NCBI GenBank assembly: GCA_003559475.1
Contig: PWLF01000020.1
Span: 1 to 53,153, forward strand
Direction of reading: 5' to 3'
DNA from: Bacteroidales bacterium
Lineage (GTDB): Bacteria; Bacteroidota; Bacteroidia; Bacteroidales; UBA7960
Length of the DNA stretch: 53,153 nt
The notes under the pieces were generated by a model. That model had not been told where the DNA came from and did no database searches. It saw only the letters and a list, made by a program, of their open reading frames with translations. Shown one piece after another: positions 35,591-44,037 of this stretch. Numbering within the stretch: position 1 is the first letter of the stretch; each line of letters starts with the position of its first letter. Position numbers and translations under genes: made by a program.

Positions 35591-35677
35591 ATGTTATGTA
35601 TGTAATTTAATATTTAGGCAAAATAAAAAAATAGAATAATTATTGTTAAACAATTTATTAATTTAAATCTTATACAA

Positions 35678-36511
35678 ATGAACAACAAGAGAATTTTAGT
35701 TATTGCTTTGCTTGCTTTTATCGCATTTGAGGCGGTATGTCAGGTAAGAGGAGCTAGAAGGAGACATTACAGGGCTTTTCATGAGGGGACAACTTTGGTT
35801 GTGAAGCATGGTAAACCTATGTCTAATTTTAATGAGCGTATGAAAGAAGAGATGGAGAGATTTTGGACGGTAACTCCTTATGAGTTTATTACGTTTGAAG
35901 AATTTCAAAGAATAAGAACCAGTGATGAGTATTCATTTATCATTTTAGCGGAAATTCAGCAACGAGATATTCCTCATATATTCAAGTTTATGAATTTTGT
36001 TTTGGGTGATGAAGAGCGTCATTTTAATCGTATGCCTGATTTGGGTTCAGTTCCATTAGCATATCGAGATTCTGAGGAGGAAACGTATTTATATAAATTA
36101 GGTGCTTTTGTACGATTTATGAATAACTATGCTGCAGAGTCGGGTGGTTCTGATCATCTTGGTTTAACAAGATTTTTAAATGTTAGAGATAGTAGAGTAA
36201 AAGAGTATGAGCTTTGGTTGCTTGAAGACGAGCTTGCACCTCAGATTAGAACTGTTGAAGAGATTCAGAAATATTATCCCTATCCTGTAAAGATAGTTAC
36301 AAGAGAAGATATCCAAGAAGCAATAGCTCAGCAAAGAGATGATATTGCATTTTTGCATAAACTTGGTCCTGCTAGAACAGTAGAAGAGGGGGGATGTTGG
36401 AAATTTATAATAACAACAGAAGGTGAGGTTTTATATTCTAATGACCATCAAGTTCAAAGATTAGAGCCGGATGCCCTATTAATTAGTGACCTTAAAAGAA
36501 TGGCAAGGTAA
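35678..36511 (+). CDS. Exported protein of unknown function
   Basis: The 277-residue protein has a signal peptide (about 1-21, MNNKRILVIALLAFIAFEAVCQ). A mixed alpha/beta mature part follows, with many charged and aromatic residues (ERFWTVTPYEFITFEEFQR, HLGLTRFLNVRDSRVKEYELWLLEDELAP). There is a late GGCWKFIITTEGEVLY segment. No membrane anchor, sorting domain or catalytic motif is apparent. I do not recognise the family. It is monocistronic, with its own -7 box and a strong shared terminator downstream. Confidence 0.8.
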   Translation: MNNKRILVIALLAFIAFEAVCQVRGARRRHYRAFHEGTTLVVKHGKPMSNFNERMKEEMERFWTVTPYEFITFEEFQRIRTSDEYSFIILAEIQQRDIPHIFKFMNFVLGDEERHFNRMPDLGSVPLAYRDSEEETYLYKLGAFVRFMNNYAAESGGSDHLGLTRFLNVRDSRVKEYELWLLEDELAPQIRTVEEIQKYYPYPVKIVTREDIQEAIAQQRDDIAFLHKLGPARTVEEGGCWKFIITTEGEVLYSNDHQVQRLEPDALLISDLKRMAR

Positions 36512-36561
36512 AGATATTTTGTTAGCTTATTTAGAAGGAAATAACCTTTATAAAAGAAAAA

Positions 36562-36586
36562 ACCCGCAGTAATTGCGGGTTTTTTT
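36562..36586. terminator. Bidirectional intrinsic terminator between the secreted protein gene and tRNA-Arg
   Basis: ACCCGCA-GTAAT-TGCGGGT stem flanked by an A run on the left and a T run on the right. It can serve both the plus-strand gene ending at 36511 and the minus-strand tRNA ending at 36588. Confidence 0.88.
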
Positions 36587-36587
36587 G

Positions 36588-36661
36588 TGATTCCGGAAGG
36601 ACTCGAACCTTCAACCTACGGCTTAGAAGGCCGTTGCTCTATCCAGTTGAGCTACGGAACC
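36588..36661 (-). tRNA. tRNA-Arg (anticodon UCU)
   Basis: The 74-nt minus-strand sequence begins GGTTCCG and ends CGGAATC plus discriminator A. The D arm is GCTCAACTGGATAGAGC, the anticodon stem ACGGC/GCCGT holds the loop CTTCTAA with anticodon TCT, and the T arm is GAAGGTTCGAGTCCTTC. CCA is not encoded. Confidence 0.97.
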
Positions 36662-36676
36662 GTTATAAAATCGGTT

Positions 36677-36685
36677 GCAAAGATA
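36677..36685 (-). promoter_or_regulatory. -7 box for tRNA-Arg
   Basis: Minus-strand TATCTTTGC matches TAnnTTTGC, 15 bp upstream of the tRNA 5' end. A TTTG occurs 25 bp further upstream, longer than the preferred 19-21. Confidence 0.45.
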
Positions 36686-36745
36686 TAAAAATTTTTAAAA
36701 ATAAAAATAACAAAATGCAACATTAATATTTAAAGATAAAAATAT

Positions 36746-39220
36746 TTAACTTTTTTCTATTTTAGGGAAAATATTATGTTTTTCCGAAACTTTAGATTTA
36801 TGTATTGCTATATCAATAATATCAATCATTTCATCAATGTAGTGAAAGTTAAGACCTTTAACGTAAATAGGGTTAATCTCTTTTACATCTTTTTTATTAT
36901 GAGTCGATAAAATTATATCAGTAACTTTAGATCTCTTAGCAGCAAGAATTTTTTCCTTTATCCCGCCAACAGGCAATACTTTTCCTCTAAGTGTAATTTC
37001 ACCTGTCATAGCTACATTTGTTTTAGCTTTACGTTGTGTGAATGCTGAAGCTAAAGCTGAAAAAATGGTTATACCTGCGGATGGCCCATCTTTGGGCGTA
37101 GCTCCTTCAGGAACATGAATATGAACTTTACACTTATTAAATATATCAGGGTCAATATTTAGTCTGGATGCATGAGATTTTAAGTATTCGTATGCCAGAG
37201 TAGCAGATTCTTTCATAACATCTCCTAAACTTCCTGTCATGGATAGTTCTCCTTTACCTTTGCTTATACTTACTTCGACATATAAAACTTCTCCTCCTGC
37301 CCATGTCCATGCTAATCCTTTAACTATTCCCGGAACCTCATTTTTAGAGTATGAGTCTCGGTAATATGGGGGAGAATTTAGGATTTTTTCCAGTTCACTT
37401 GGCTTAATGATTTTCTCTACATTTTCACCAAGAACTATAGATTTTGCTTTATGTCTTATTATATCAGCAATTCTTTTTTCAAGCATCCTTACACCGGATT
37501 CCCTTGTGTAATCGGAGATTATTTTTTCAAGAAGTTTTTTGCTAAAAGAAAGTTGATTTTTTTTCAAACCATGCTCTTTCATTTGTTTTGAGATAAGGTG
37601 TCTTTTAGCAATTTCAGTTTTTTCTTCAATTATGTAGCCGCTAAGATTAATTATCTCCATGCGATCTCTAAGTGCAGGATGAAGGTTTGTTAAAGAGTTG
37701 GCTGTTGCAATAAACATTACCTTGGAAAGGTCATAATCTATTTCAAGATAGTTATCATGAAAAGAATGATTTTGCTCTGGGTCAAGCACTTCAAGGAGGG
37801 CAGAGGAGGGGTCTCCACTAAAATTCTGTTGGCCAACTTTATCCACTTCATCAAGAACAAATACCGGGTTGGAAGATTTTGCTTTTTTAATATTTTGGAT
37901 AATTCTGCCGGGCATAGCTCCAACATAAGTTCTTCTATGTCCTCTAATCTCTGCTTCATCTCTTAGTCCACCCAATGACATTCTGATATATTTTCTGTTT
38001 ACGGCTTTAGCAATAGATTCTCCTAATGATGTTTTTCCAACTCCCGGAGGACCAACAAAACATAATATTGGAGATTTCATATCGCCTTTGAGTTTTAAAA
38101 CGGCAAGATATTCCAGTATCCTGTCTTTGATTTTTTCTAAACCGTAATGGTCATTATTTAATATTTTTGAAGCCCGTTTTAGGTCAAAATTGTCAGATGT
38201 GTATGAATTCCAGGGAAGGTCAATAACAGTTTCAAGGTAATTAAGCTGCATAGAATATTCCATAGCAGAAGGATTCATCCTTTTAAGCTTGCTATACTCT
38301 TTATTAAAAACTTCTTTAACTTGCTTACTCCATTTCTTTTTGTCAGCCTTTTCTTTCAACTCTTTTAACTGTTGATCTTGAGGAGAGCCTCCCAACTCTT
38401 CCTGTATGGTTTTTAATTGCTGATTGAGTATATAGTCGCGTTGTTGTTTATCAATGTCAACTTTTACTTTTGACTGTATTTTGTTTTTCATTTCAACAAC
38501 TTGCATCTCACGTGTTAAAAAACCAAGAACGACATTTGCTCTGGTTTTAAGGTCTTTCATTTCGAGAAGCTCTTGTTTCTCGGATACTTCTATATTTAAG
38601 TTTGATGCAATAAAGTTGACAAGGAACGAGTAGCTCTCAATATTCTTAAGTGCAAAAGCAGCTTCACTAGGGATGTTTGGCGACATTTTTATGATCTTTA
38701 ATGCAAGATCTTTAATTGTTGATATAAGCGCTTTAAATTTTTGATCTACTCTTGTTTTTTTGTTAGGGTCATCATAAGGAGATATTTTTGCAAAGTGGTA
38801 TGGCTCTGTTTGAATTATTTCCTCCAATTCAAATCTTCTAATACCTTGAATAATAACATTAGTACTTCCATCCGGCATTTGAAGGATTTTTATAATTCTT
38901 GCAACAGTTCCAATTTTATTTAAGTCATTAATTGTTGGATCTTCAATTTCAGCGTCTTTTTGTGCAACAACTCCTAAGAGTTTATCTTTTTTATAGACTT
39001 CACGAACAAGTTTAATTGATTTGTCTCGACTAACAGTAATAGGTATGACAACTCCGGGAAACAATACGGTATTTTTTAAAGGCATAAGAGGAAGATTGTC
39101 AGGTAATTCTTCTGTATCCATCTTCTCTTCATCTTTTAGTGAAAGTAAAGGAATAAATTCAGCTTCAGCATCAATCAAATCAGTGAACAAAAGCCCGTCT
39201 CTATCTAAAAAATCGTCCAT
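36746..39220 (-). CDS. lon: ATP-dependent Lon protease
   Basis: The 824-residue AAA+ protease degrades damaged and regulatory proteins. The N-terminal substrate domain starts near [18 protein letters not shown] (43-60). Walker [10 protein letters not shown] is at 390-398, Walker [10 protein letters not shown] at 453-461. The catalytic dyad is S714 in PKDGPSAG and K755 in VGGIKEK. About 40 extra acidic residues precede the N-domain, normal for Bacteroidota Lon. It is monocistronic. The upstream gap (39221-39548) is AT-rich and I see no gene or clear promoter in it. Confidence 0.97.
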   Translation of the reverse strand: MDDFLDRDGLLFTDLIDAEAEFIPLLSLKDEEKMDTEELPDNLPLMPLKNTVLFPGVVIPITVSRDKSIKLVREVYKKDKLLGVVAQKDAEIEDPTINDLNKIGTVARIIKILQMPDGSTNVIIQGIRRFELEEIIQTEPYHFAKISPYDDPNKKTRVDQKFKALISTIKDLALKIIKMSPNIPSEAAFALKNIESYSFLVNFIASNLNIEVSEKQELLEMKDLKTRANVVLGFLTREMQVVEMKNKIQSKVKVDIDKQQRDYILNQQLKTIQEELGGSPQDQQLKELKEKADKKKWSKQVKEVFNKEYSKLKRMNPSAMEYSMQLNYLETVIDLPWNSYTSDNFDLKRASKILNNDHYGLEKIKDRILEYLAVLKLKGDMKSPILCFVGPPGVGKTSLGESIAKAVNRKYIRMSLGGLRDEAEIRGHRRTYVGAMPGRIIQNIKKAKSSNPVFVLDEVDKVGQQNFSGDPSSALLEVLDPEQNHSFHDNYLEIDYDLSKVMFIATANSLTNLHPALRDRMEIINLSGYIIEEKTEIAKRHLISKQMKEHGLKKNQLSFSKKLLEKIISDYTRESGVRMLEKRIADIIRHKAKSIVLGENVEKIIKPSELEKILNSPPYYRDSYSKNEVPGIVKGLAWTWAGGEVLYVEVSISKGKGELSMTGSLGDVMKESATLAYEYLKSHASRLNIDPDIFNKCKVHIHVPEGATPKDGPSAGITIFSALASAFTQRKAKTNVAMTGEITLRGKVLPVGGIKEKILAAKRSKVTDIILSTHNKKDVKEINPIYVKGLNFHYIDEMIDIIDIAIHKSKVSEKHNIFPKIEKS

Positions 39221-39548
39221 TAATATAAAAATTTGGTTAAATATTTAATTTTAGTTTGTATATAAGTATTTAATTTAAAATATTTTTTCAATTAAACAGA
39301 ATGATATATTACTTTTAATGCCAAATTGTCATAAGTTTTCATACAGAGTTGATAAAAACAATACCATTATAGTATAAGAGTAATAATAAACAAATTCGGC
39401 TGTATGTCTTGACAAATAATGCTTTTAGTTGTTTGTAATTAAATATTGCTAATAAAACATTTACCGCTTACTAAATATGCAATAGGCGTGCCAAATTAGT
39501 TATTTGTAAAAAATGATTAGACAAGAAGGAAGAAATAATTTTTAAATA

Positions 39549-40736
39549 TTAATCTTTTCTGTAATTAAAAGTTTGATTATATATGCTTTTTAAAATATTT
39601 TCATCAAGCTTATCAAATTCTTTATTTCTTCTTTTATAAACTTTTTCTGCAAGTTTAGTTGCTTTATCCAGCTCAAAGTCTGTAAATCCTGATGCACTAC
39701 CCCATGTAAAAGAAGGTATAAAGTTTCTCATAAGTCCTGTGCCAAAAATATTTGCGCTTACACCAACAACGGTTCCGGTATTGAACATTGTGTTTATTCC
39801 GCATTTTGAATGGTCACCCATAAATGTTCCGCAAAACTGTAAACCTGTTTCAATGAAACTGTTTTCGTTATAGTTCCATATCCTTACTGTTTCATAGTTG
39901 TTTTTCAGGTTAGATGTTGTTGTATTAGCACCAAGATTGCACCATTCTCCGATTACGCTATGACCCAAAAATCCGTCATGAGCTTTATTAGAGTAGCCAA
40001 AGAATACAGAATCTGTTATCTCACCTGCAACTTTTGAATATGGTCCAATTGTAGTATTTCCATAAATTTTTGCTCCTGACTTAACGGTTGCTCCTTCACA
40101 AATAGCAACAGGCCCTCTGATAATGCTACCATCCATTATATGAGCGCCCTTAGCTATAAAAACATGACCTTCGGATGCATTTATAATTATATTTTCAACT
40201 TTTGCTCCTTCTTCAATAAATACATTTTCCGGTTTTGTTACCTGAACAGAAGATGGTATATCTTTAGATTTTTTATCTTTAGTAAGAGCTAAAAAATCAT
40301 CGGATATTGCTTTTTTATTTAAAACAAAAATGTCCCACAAATTATTTATACTAGTAGGTTTACTTGAAGTAATCAAAGGAGAGACAGCCTCAGAGGAATC
40401 AAAATCAAACGTGTCTATATCTTTTGCTTTTAGTCGCAAAGCTATTATTGTTTCATCAACAACCAGTGTTTGATTAGGTTTTAATTCATGAATTTCTTTT
40501 AATAATTTTTGATCAGGCAAAAACCTTCCATTTATTAAAATGTTGTCTTCTTTTTTTACTATCGGATATTTTTCATTAAGATAGTTTTCTGTAAGAGAAG
40601 ATATTTTGGTATTTAAAGCATTTTCCCACTTCTCACGTATAGTTCTTATTCCAACTCTAATATCAGATATTGGTCTTGTAAAGGTAAAAGGTAATAGATT
40701 ATTCCTTGTTTGGTCTCCAAATAATATGTAATTCAT
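39549..40736 (-). CDS. Alternative GlmU-type sugar nucleotidyltransferase/acetyltransferase
   Basis: The 395-residue protein begins MNYILFGDQTRNNLLPFTFTRPISDIRVGI, the pattern of the Bacteroidota alternative GlmU family. It has an N-terminal nucleotidyltransferase region (about 1-170) and a C-terminal left-handed beta-helix with hexapeptide repeats (about 170-370: VFIEEGAKVENIIINASEGHVFIAKGAHI...). The family is proposed to make UDP-GlcNAc from glucosamine-1-phosphate for peptidoglycan and LPS. Individual activities are inferred. It is probably monocistronic, separated from rpmE2 upstream by a terminator. Confidence 0.87.
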   Translation of the reverse strand: MNYILFGDQTRNNLLPFTFTRPISDIRVGIRTIREKWENALNTKISSLTENYLNEKYPIVKKEDNILINGRFLPDQKLLKEIHELKPNQTLVVDETIIALRLKAKDIDTFDFDSSEAVSPLITSSKPTSINNLWDIFVLNKKAISDDFLALTKDKKSKDIPSSVQVTKPENVFIEEGAKVENIIINASEGHVFIAKGAHIMDGSIIRGPVAICEGATVKSGAKIYGNTTIGPYSKVAGEITDSVFFGYSNKAHDGFLGHSVIGEWCNLGANTTTSNLKNNYETVRIWNYNENSFIETGLQFCGTFMGDHSKCGINTMFNTGTVVGVSANIFGTGLMRNFIPSFTWGSASGFTDFELDKATKLAEKVYKRRNKEFDKLDENILKSIYNQTFNYRKD

Positions 40737-40820
40737 TGTAATTTATATATTTAAAATGTTATTGTAGTATGTTTGATAAAAACAGTTTTTTATTACTGAT
40801 TAAAGTATACAAAGATATTA

Positions 40821-40847
40821 AAAAAAAACCCTCAAAAAAGGGTTTTT
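40821..40847 (-). terminator. Intrinsic terminator after rpmE2
   Basis: AAAACCCT-CAAAA-AAGGGTTTT stem; the minus strand ends in a long T run. It lies about 45 bp past the rpmE2 stop. Confidence 0.85.
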
Positions 40848-40888
40848 TAAAAATTAATAAAAGTTTTATTTGTTTTATGAAAAGCAAA

Positions 40889-41158
40889 TTAACTTTTATC
40901 TTTGTCTTTAAGATGTTTTTTATACTTGCTTCTAAATTTATCAACACGCCCAGCCGAGTCAACAAGCTTTTGTTTTCCGGTAAAAAATGGATGGGATGTA
41001 TGTGATATTTCTAATTTAATTAATGGATACTCTTTTCCATCTTCCCATTTTATTTTGTCTTTACTAGTCGCAGTTGAGCGAGTAAGAAAAGCATAATCAT
41101 TTGACAAGTCCTTAAAAACTACAGGTTGATAATTTTTTGGATGAATATCTTTTTTCAT
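40889..41158 (-). CDS. rpmE2: Ribosomal protein bL31, type B (zinc-free)
   Basis: The 89-residue protein starts [19 protein letters not shown] and contains [22 protein letters not shown] and [26 protein letters not shown], the type B bL31 signature. The cysteine pairs of the zinc-binding type are absent. It is monocistronic, with a textbook promoter (41229-41260) and terminator (40821-40847). Confidence 0.97.
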   Translation of the reverse strand: MKKDIHPKNYQPVVFKDLSNDYAFLTRSTATSKDKIKWEDGKEYPLIKLEISHTSHPFFTGKQKLVDSAGRVDKFRSKYKKHLKDKDKS

Positions 41159-41228
41159 CTTTTCTATGAAGTTTGGTTAACAAATTATTGTAATGTTTTT
41201 ATCTAAATCAACTTAGATTTATAAAAGT

Positions 41229-41260
41229 GCAAAAATACTCTTTTAATTGTAAACTACAAA
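41229..41260 (-). promoter_or_regulatory. Consensus Bacteroidota promoter for rpmE2
   Basis: On the minus strand, TTTG (41257-41260) is followed after exactly 19 bp by TATTTTTGC (41229-41237), the -33/-7 consensus TTTG-N19-21-TAnnTTTG. The implied leader is about 65 nt. Confidence 0.72.
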
Positions 41261-41306
41261 ATGTTTTTTTATTTTTTGTTGAATTTACTAATTGAATTCA
41301 GGAATC

Positions 41307-42440
41307 TCAATTATTTTTCTTAATCTTTTGTATTAATATTTTCAAAACATTAGATTCTTTTTCCCAACATAGTTCTTTTGCCGCTAAATTAGTGTTTGAT
41401 TTCCAAATATTATATTCTTTTTCGTTTAAAATCATAGTTTTAATGCTTTCTGCAATTACAGAGGGATCATGACTTTTGCAAATAAAACCAACGTTATACT
41501 TTTTTACAATTTTTTCAACTTCAGGAAGCGAAGATGCAAGTATTGGTGTGCCTGTCATTATATAATCAAATATTTTGTTAGGCAAACTGTATTTATAGTT
41601 TAAAGAGTTGCCTTTATCTATCGAAACACCGATATCTGCATTTGCTGTATAGTGTTTAAGGTCGTTATAATTCATTTTAGGTAAAAAGAAAACCCTGTCA
41701 TTAAGGTTATAATCTGATGTCATTTTTTTTAGAGAGCGGATAACATCGCCTCCTCCTATGAAATACAGAACAATATTCTGCAGTCCGTATTTTGGAATCA
41801 TAGACATTAAAAGCTCCTCTGCTCCTCGGTCAACGTTAATTCCGCTCCCCTGCAAAAGCACTATCTTCTTATTTTCAGGCAAGCCCAATTCTTTTCTTGT
41901 TTTTGGAATAAAATCAGCCTGACTTTTAGGGACATTGCGAACTATAAGCGGTTTTAAATTATATTTTTTATAATAAAGTTCTGCTATTGAGTCGTTTACA
42001 GTAATAACATTTTTCAGTTTAGGAAATATAAATTTTTCAATAGTTTCCCAGGTTCGTTTAACTATAGGGCGATTTTGTATTTCGGGTGTTCCTGTAAAAT
42101 ATTCATGAGAGTCGTATATCAAAGGTTTGTTTTTTAATCTAGATATTAAATAGTTTGGAAGTAAAGTATCAAGGTCATTGGCAAAATACAAGTCATTTTT
42201 TTTAAATAAAAGATAGAAAAAAAGCCGTATGTTATATTCTGCATAGAATAAGAATTTTTTATTAAAAAACAGTTTAAATCTTTTAACTTTCATTGATTTT
42301 GGGCTGAACGGGAGCGAGTTTTTAAGCTTTCGTCCAATAATTAAAACCTCAAATCCTGATTCTTTTAGTATCTCAGAAGTTTTAATAACTCTTTGGTCTG
42401 TTGCTATATCGTTTGTTACGGAAACAATCACTCTGTTCAT
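41307..42440 (-). CDS. Glycosyltransferase family 4-like protein
   Basis: The 377-residue GT-B enzyme begins MNRVIVSVTNDIATDQRVIKT. LYFANDLDTLLPNYLI and PLIYDSHEYFTGTPEIQ fall in the N-domain. A nucleotide-sugar-binding C-domain has LLQGSGINVDRGAEELL, DIGVSIDKGNSLNYKYSLPNKIFDYIMTGTPILAS and IVKKYNVGFICKS. It probably adds a sugar to a surface glycan; donor and acceptor are unknown. Its ATG overlaps the nhaC stop by one base (TAATG), so translation is likely coupled. Confidence 0.88.
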   Translation of the reverse strand: MNRVIVSVTNDIATDQRVIKTSEILKESGFEVLIIGRKLKNSLPFSPKSMKVKRFKLFFNKKFLFYAEYNIRLFFYLLFKKNDLYFANDLDTLLPNYLISRLKNKPLIYDSHEYFTGTPEIQNRPIVKRTWETIEKFIFPKLKNVITVNDSIAELYYKKYNLKPLIVRNVPKSQADFIPKTRKELGLPENKKIVLLQGSGINVDRGAEELLMSMIPKYGLQNIVLYFIGGGDVIRSLKKMTSDYNLNDRVFFLPKMNYNDLKHYTANADIGVSIDKGNSLNYKYSLPNKIFDYIMTGTPILASSLPEVEKIVKKYNVGFICKSHDPSVIAESIKTMILNEKEYNIWKSNTNLAAKELCWEKESNVLKILIQKIKKNN

Positions 42441-43909
42441 TATTCTGAAAGTTTATTCGGTTTTTCTTTATTATAAATACGTGAAATTTTTATATTTAGA
42501 TAAGCAAATAATATTGACATAAAAGGGCTTACAATATTAAAGAAGCAATATGGTAAAAAAGTCAAAGTTGCTACACCGAGTACGGAAGATTGTGTTGCTC
42601 CGCAAGTATTCCATGGTACAAGAACAGATGTTACGGTCCCTCCGTCTTCTAAAGTACGGCTCAGGTTTTGTGGAGTTAAGTTTCTTTTTTTATATGTTTT
42701 AGCAAACATTTTCCCGGGAACGACTATACTTAGATATTGATCGCTTGCAGTTACATTAAAAAATATACATGTAAAAACGGTTGATGAAATTAGTGATCCT
42801 GTTGATTTAGCAAGTTTTATAATAGATTCCGTTATTTTTTTTAGTAATCCTCCGGCTTCCATAACTCCTCCATATATCATAGCAGTTATAATTAGCCATA
42901 CTGTTTTTAACATTCCACTCATTCCACCTGTTTCAAGAAGGTTGCTTACTATTTCATGGTCTGTTTTGATAGCGATATTTGTGTACATAGCTTTCATAAC
43001 GGCTATATATGATGCAAGCGAGTAGTTATCATCTATTTGGCTAATATTTCTAATAATATCAGGTTGAAAAATTATGGCAAAGATGCCTCCTGAGACGGCT
43101 CCTGCTAATAGAGCGGGAATAGCGGGGGTTTTATTTACAATAAGTGTTATTACCAGAGCGGGCACAATAAACAACCATGGCGTAATATTAAAAGTGCTTT
43201 CAATTGTTGATAAAACAGGTATAATATCTTCTGATACGCCATCACTGCTACGGTTTAATCCTATTAATAGAAAAATAATTAAAGCTATTATTATGCTGGG
43301 GATGGTTGTCCATGCTAAATATCTAATATGAGTAAATAAATCTGTTCCTGCCATTGCAGGCGCAAGGTTTGTAGTATCTGACAGCGGAGACATTTTATCT
43401 CCGAAATATGCTCCTGAAATGATTGCTCCTCCAACCATACCCGTTGGGATGCCTAAAGCTGTGCCAATGCCAAGCAAAGCCACGCCTAAGGTTGCTACTG
43501 TTGACCAACTGCTGCCGGTAACTAACGATACAATCGCACTTACGATACATGCTGCAACTAAAAAAACAGTAGGGTTTAAAATTTGAAGACCGTAATAAAT
43601 CATTGCAGGAACTATACCGCTTATCATCCATGTGCCTGCCAAAGAACCGATTAGAAGTAAAATGATAATTGCAGGAATAGCATTGCTGATACTTTTTACT
43701 ATTCCTTTTTGAATTTTTTTCCATCCAACGCCTGTTTTTATTGTAATAATTGCTGCTACAGCGGAAGATATTAATAAAACTATTTGATTTGAGCCGTCTA
43801 ATGAAGTGTCTCCAAAAACAAAAACATTAACAGAAATTGCTATAGTCAAAAAAGCCACAGGTATTATGGCTTCAATTAATGTAGGACTACTGTTTGATTT
43901 ATTTTCCAA
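42440..43909 (-). CDS. nhaC: NhaC-family Na+/H+ antiporter
   Basis: The 489-residue protein has about 11-12 membrane segments spread evenly. Diagnostic stretches are LIGSLAGTWMISGIVPAMIYYGL, ITGSSWSTVATLG-like VTGSSWSTVATLGVALLGIG, and GAIISGAYFGDKMSPLSDTTNLAPAMAGTDLF. SRTLEDGGTVTSVLVPWNTCGA is in the C-terminal half. It exchanges cytoplasmic Na+ for protons (family function). It is coupled to the glycosyltransferase gene downstream by a one-base overlap, an odd pairing. Confidence 0.93.
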   Translation of the reverse strand: MENKSNSSPTLIEAIIPVAFLTIAISVNVFVFGDTSLDGSNQIVLLISSAVAAIITIKTGVGWKKIQKGIVKSISNAIPAIIILLLIGSLAGTWMISGIVPAMIYYGLQILNPTVFLVAACIVSAIVSLVTGSSWSTVATLGVALLGIGTALGIPTGMVGGAIISGAYFGDKMSPLSDTTNLAPAMAGTDLFTHIRYLAWTTIPSIIIALIIFLLIGLNRSSDGVSEDIIPVLSTIESTFNITPWLFIVPALVITLIVNKTPAIPALLAGAVSGGIFAIIFQPDIIRNISQIDDNYSLASYIAVMKAMYTNIAIKTDHEIVSNLLETGGMSGMLKTVWLIITAMIYGGVMEAGGLLKKITESIIKLAKSTGSLISSTVFTCIFFNVTASDQYLSIVVPGKMFAKTYKKRNLTPQNLSRTLEDGGTVTSVLVPWNTCGATQSSVLGVATLTFLPYCFFNIVSPFMSILFAYLNIKISRIYNKEKPNKLSE

Positions 43910-43963
43910 TGTTAATACTTATGTTTTTTTATCAAAAGTATATAAATTTATCTAAAAGTTAAT

Positions 43964-43972
43964 GCAAAAATA
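43964..43972 (-). promoter_or_regulatory. Possible -7 box for nhaC
   Basis: Minus-strand TATTTTTGC, about 55 bp upstream of the nhaC start and immediately after the sppA terminator. No -33 element was found. Confidence 0.35.
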
Positions 43973-43979
43973 AAATAAA

Positions 43980-44010
43980 AAGCGGGTAAAATTAAAGTTT
44001 TTACCCGCTT
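43980..44010 (-). terminator. Intrinsic terminator after sppA
   Basis: AAGCGGGTAAAA and TTTTACCCGCTT form a 12-bp stem. On the minus strand it is followed by TTTATTTTATTTTT, 28 bp past the sppA stop. Confidence 0.9.
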
Positions 44011-44037
44011 AAGCTTAGTTTAAATATTTTTTATTTT

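Noticed and set aside
39221-39548. Possible gene or RNA in the gap upstream of lon
   Set aside because: AT-rich with many stops in all frames and no tRNA-like or hairpin structure visible.
40759-41005. Overlapping small open frames around the rpmE2 3' end
   Set aside because: They cross the rpmE2 terminator or lie antisense to rpmE2.
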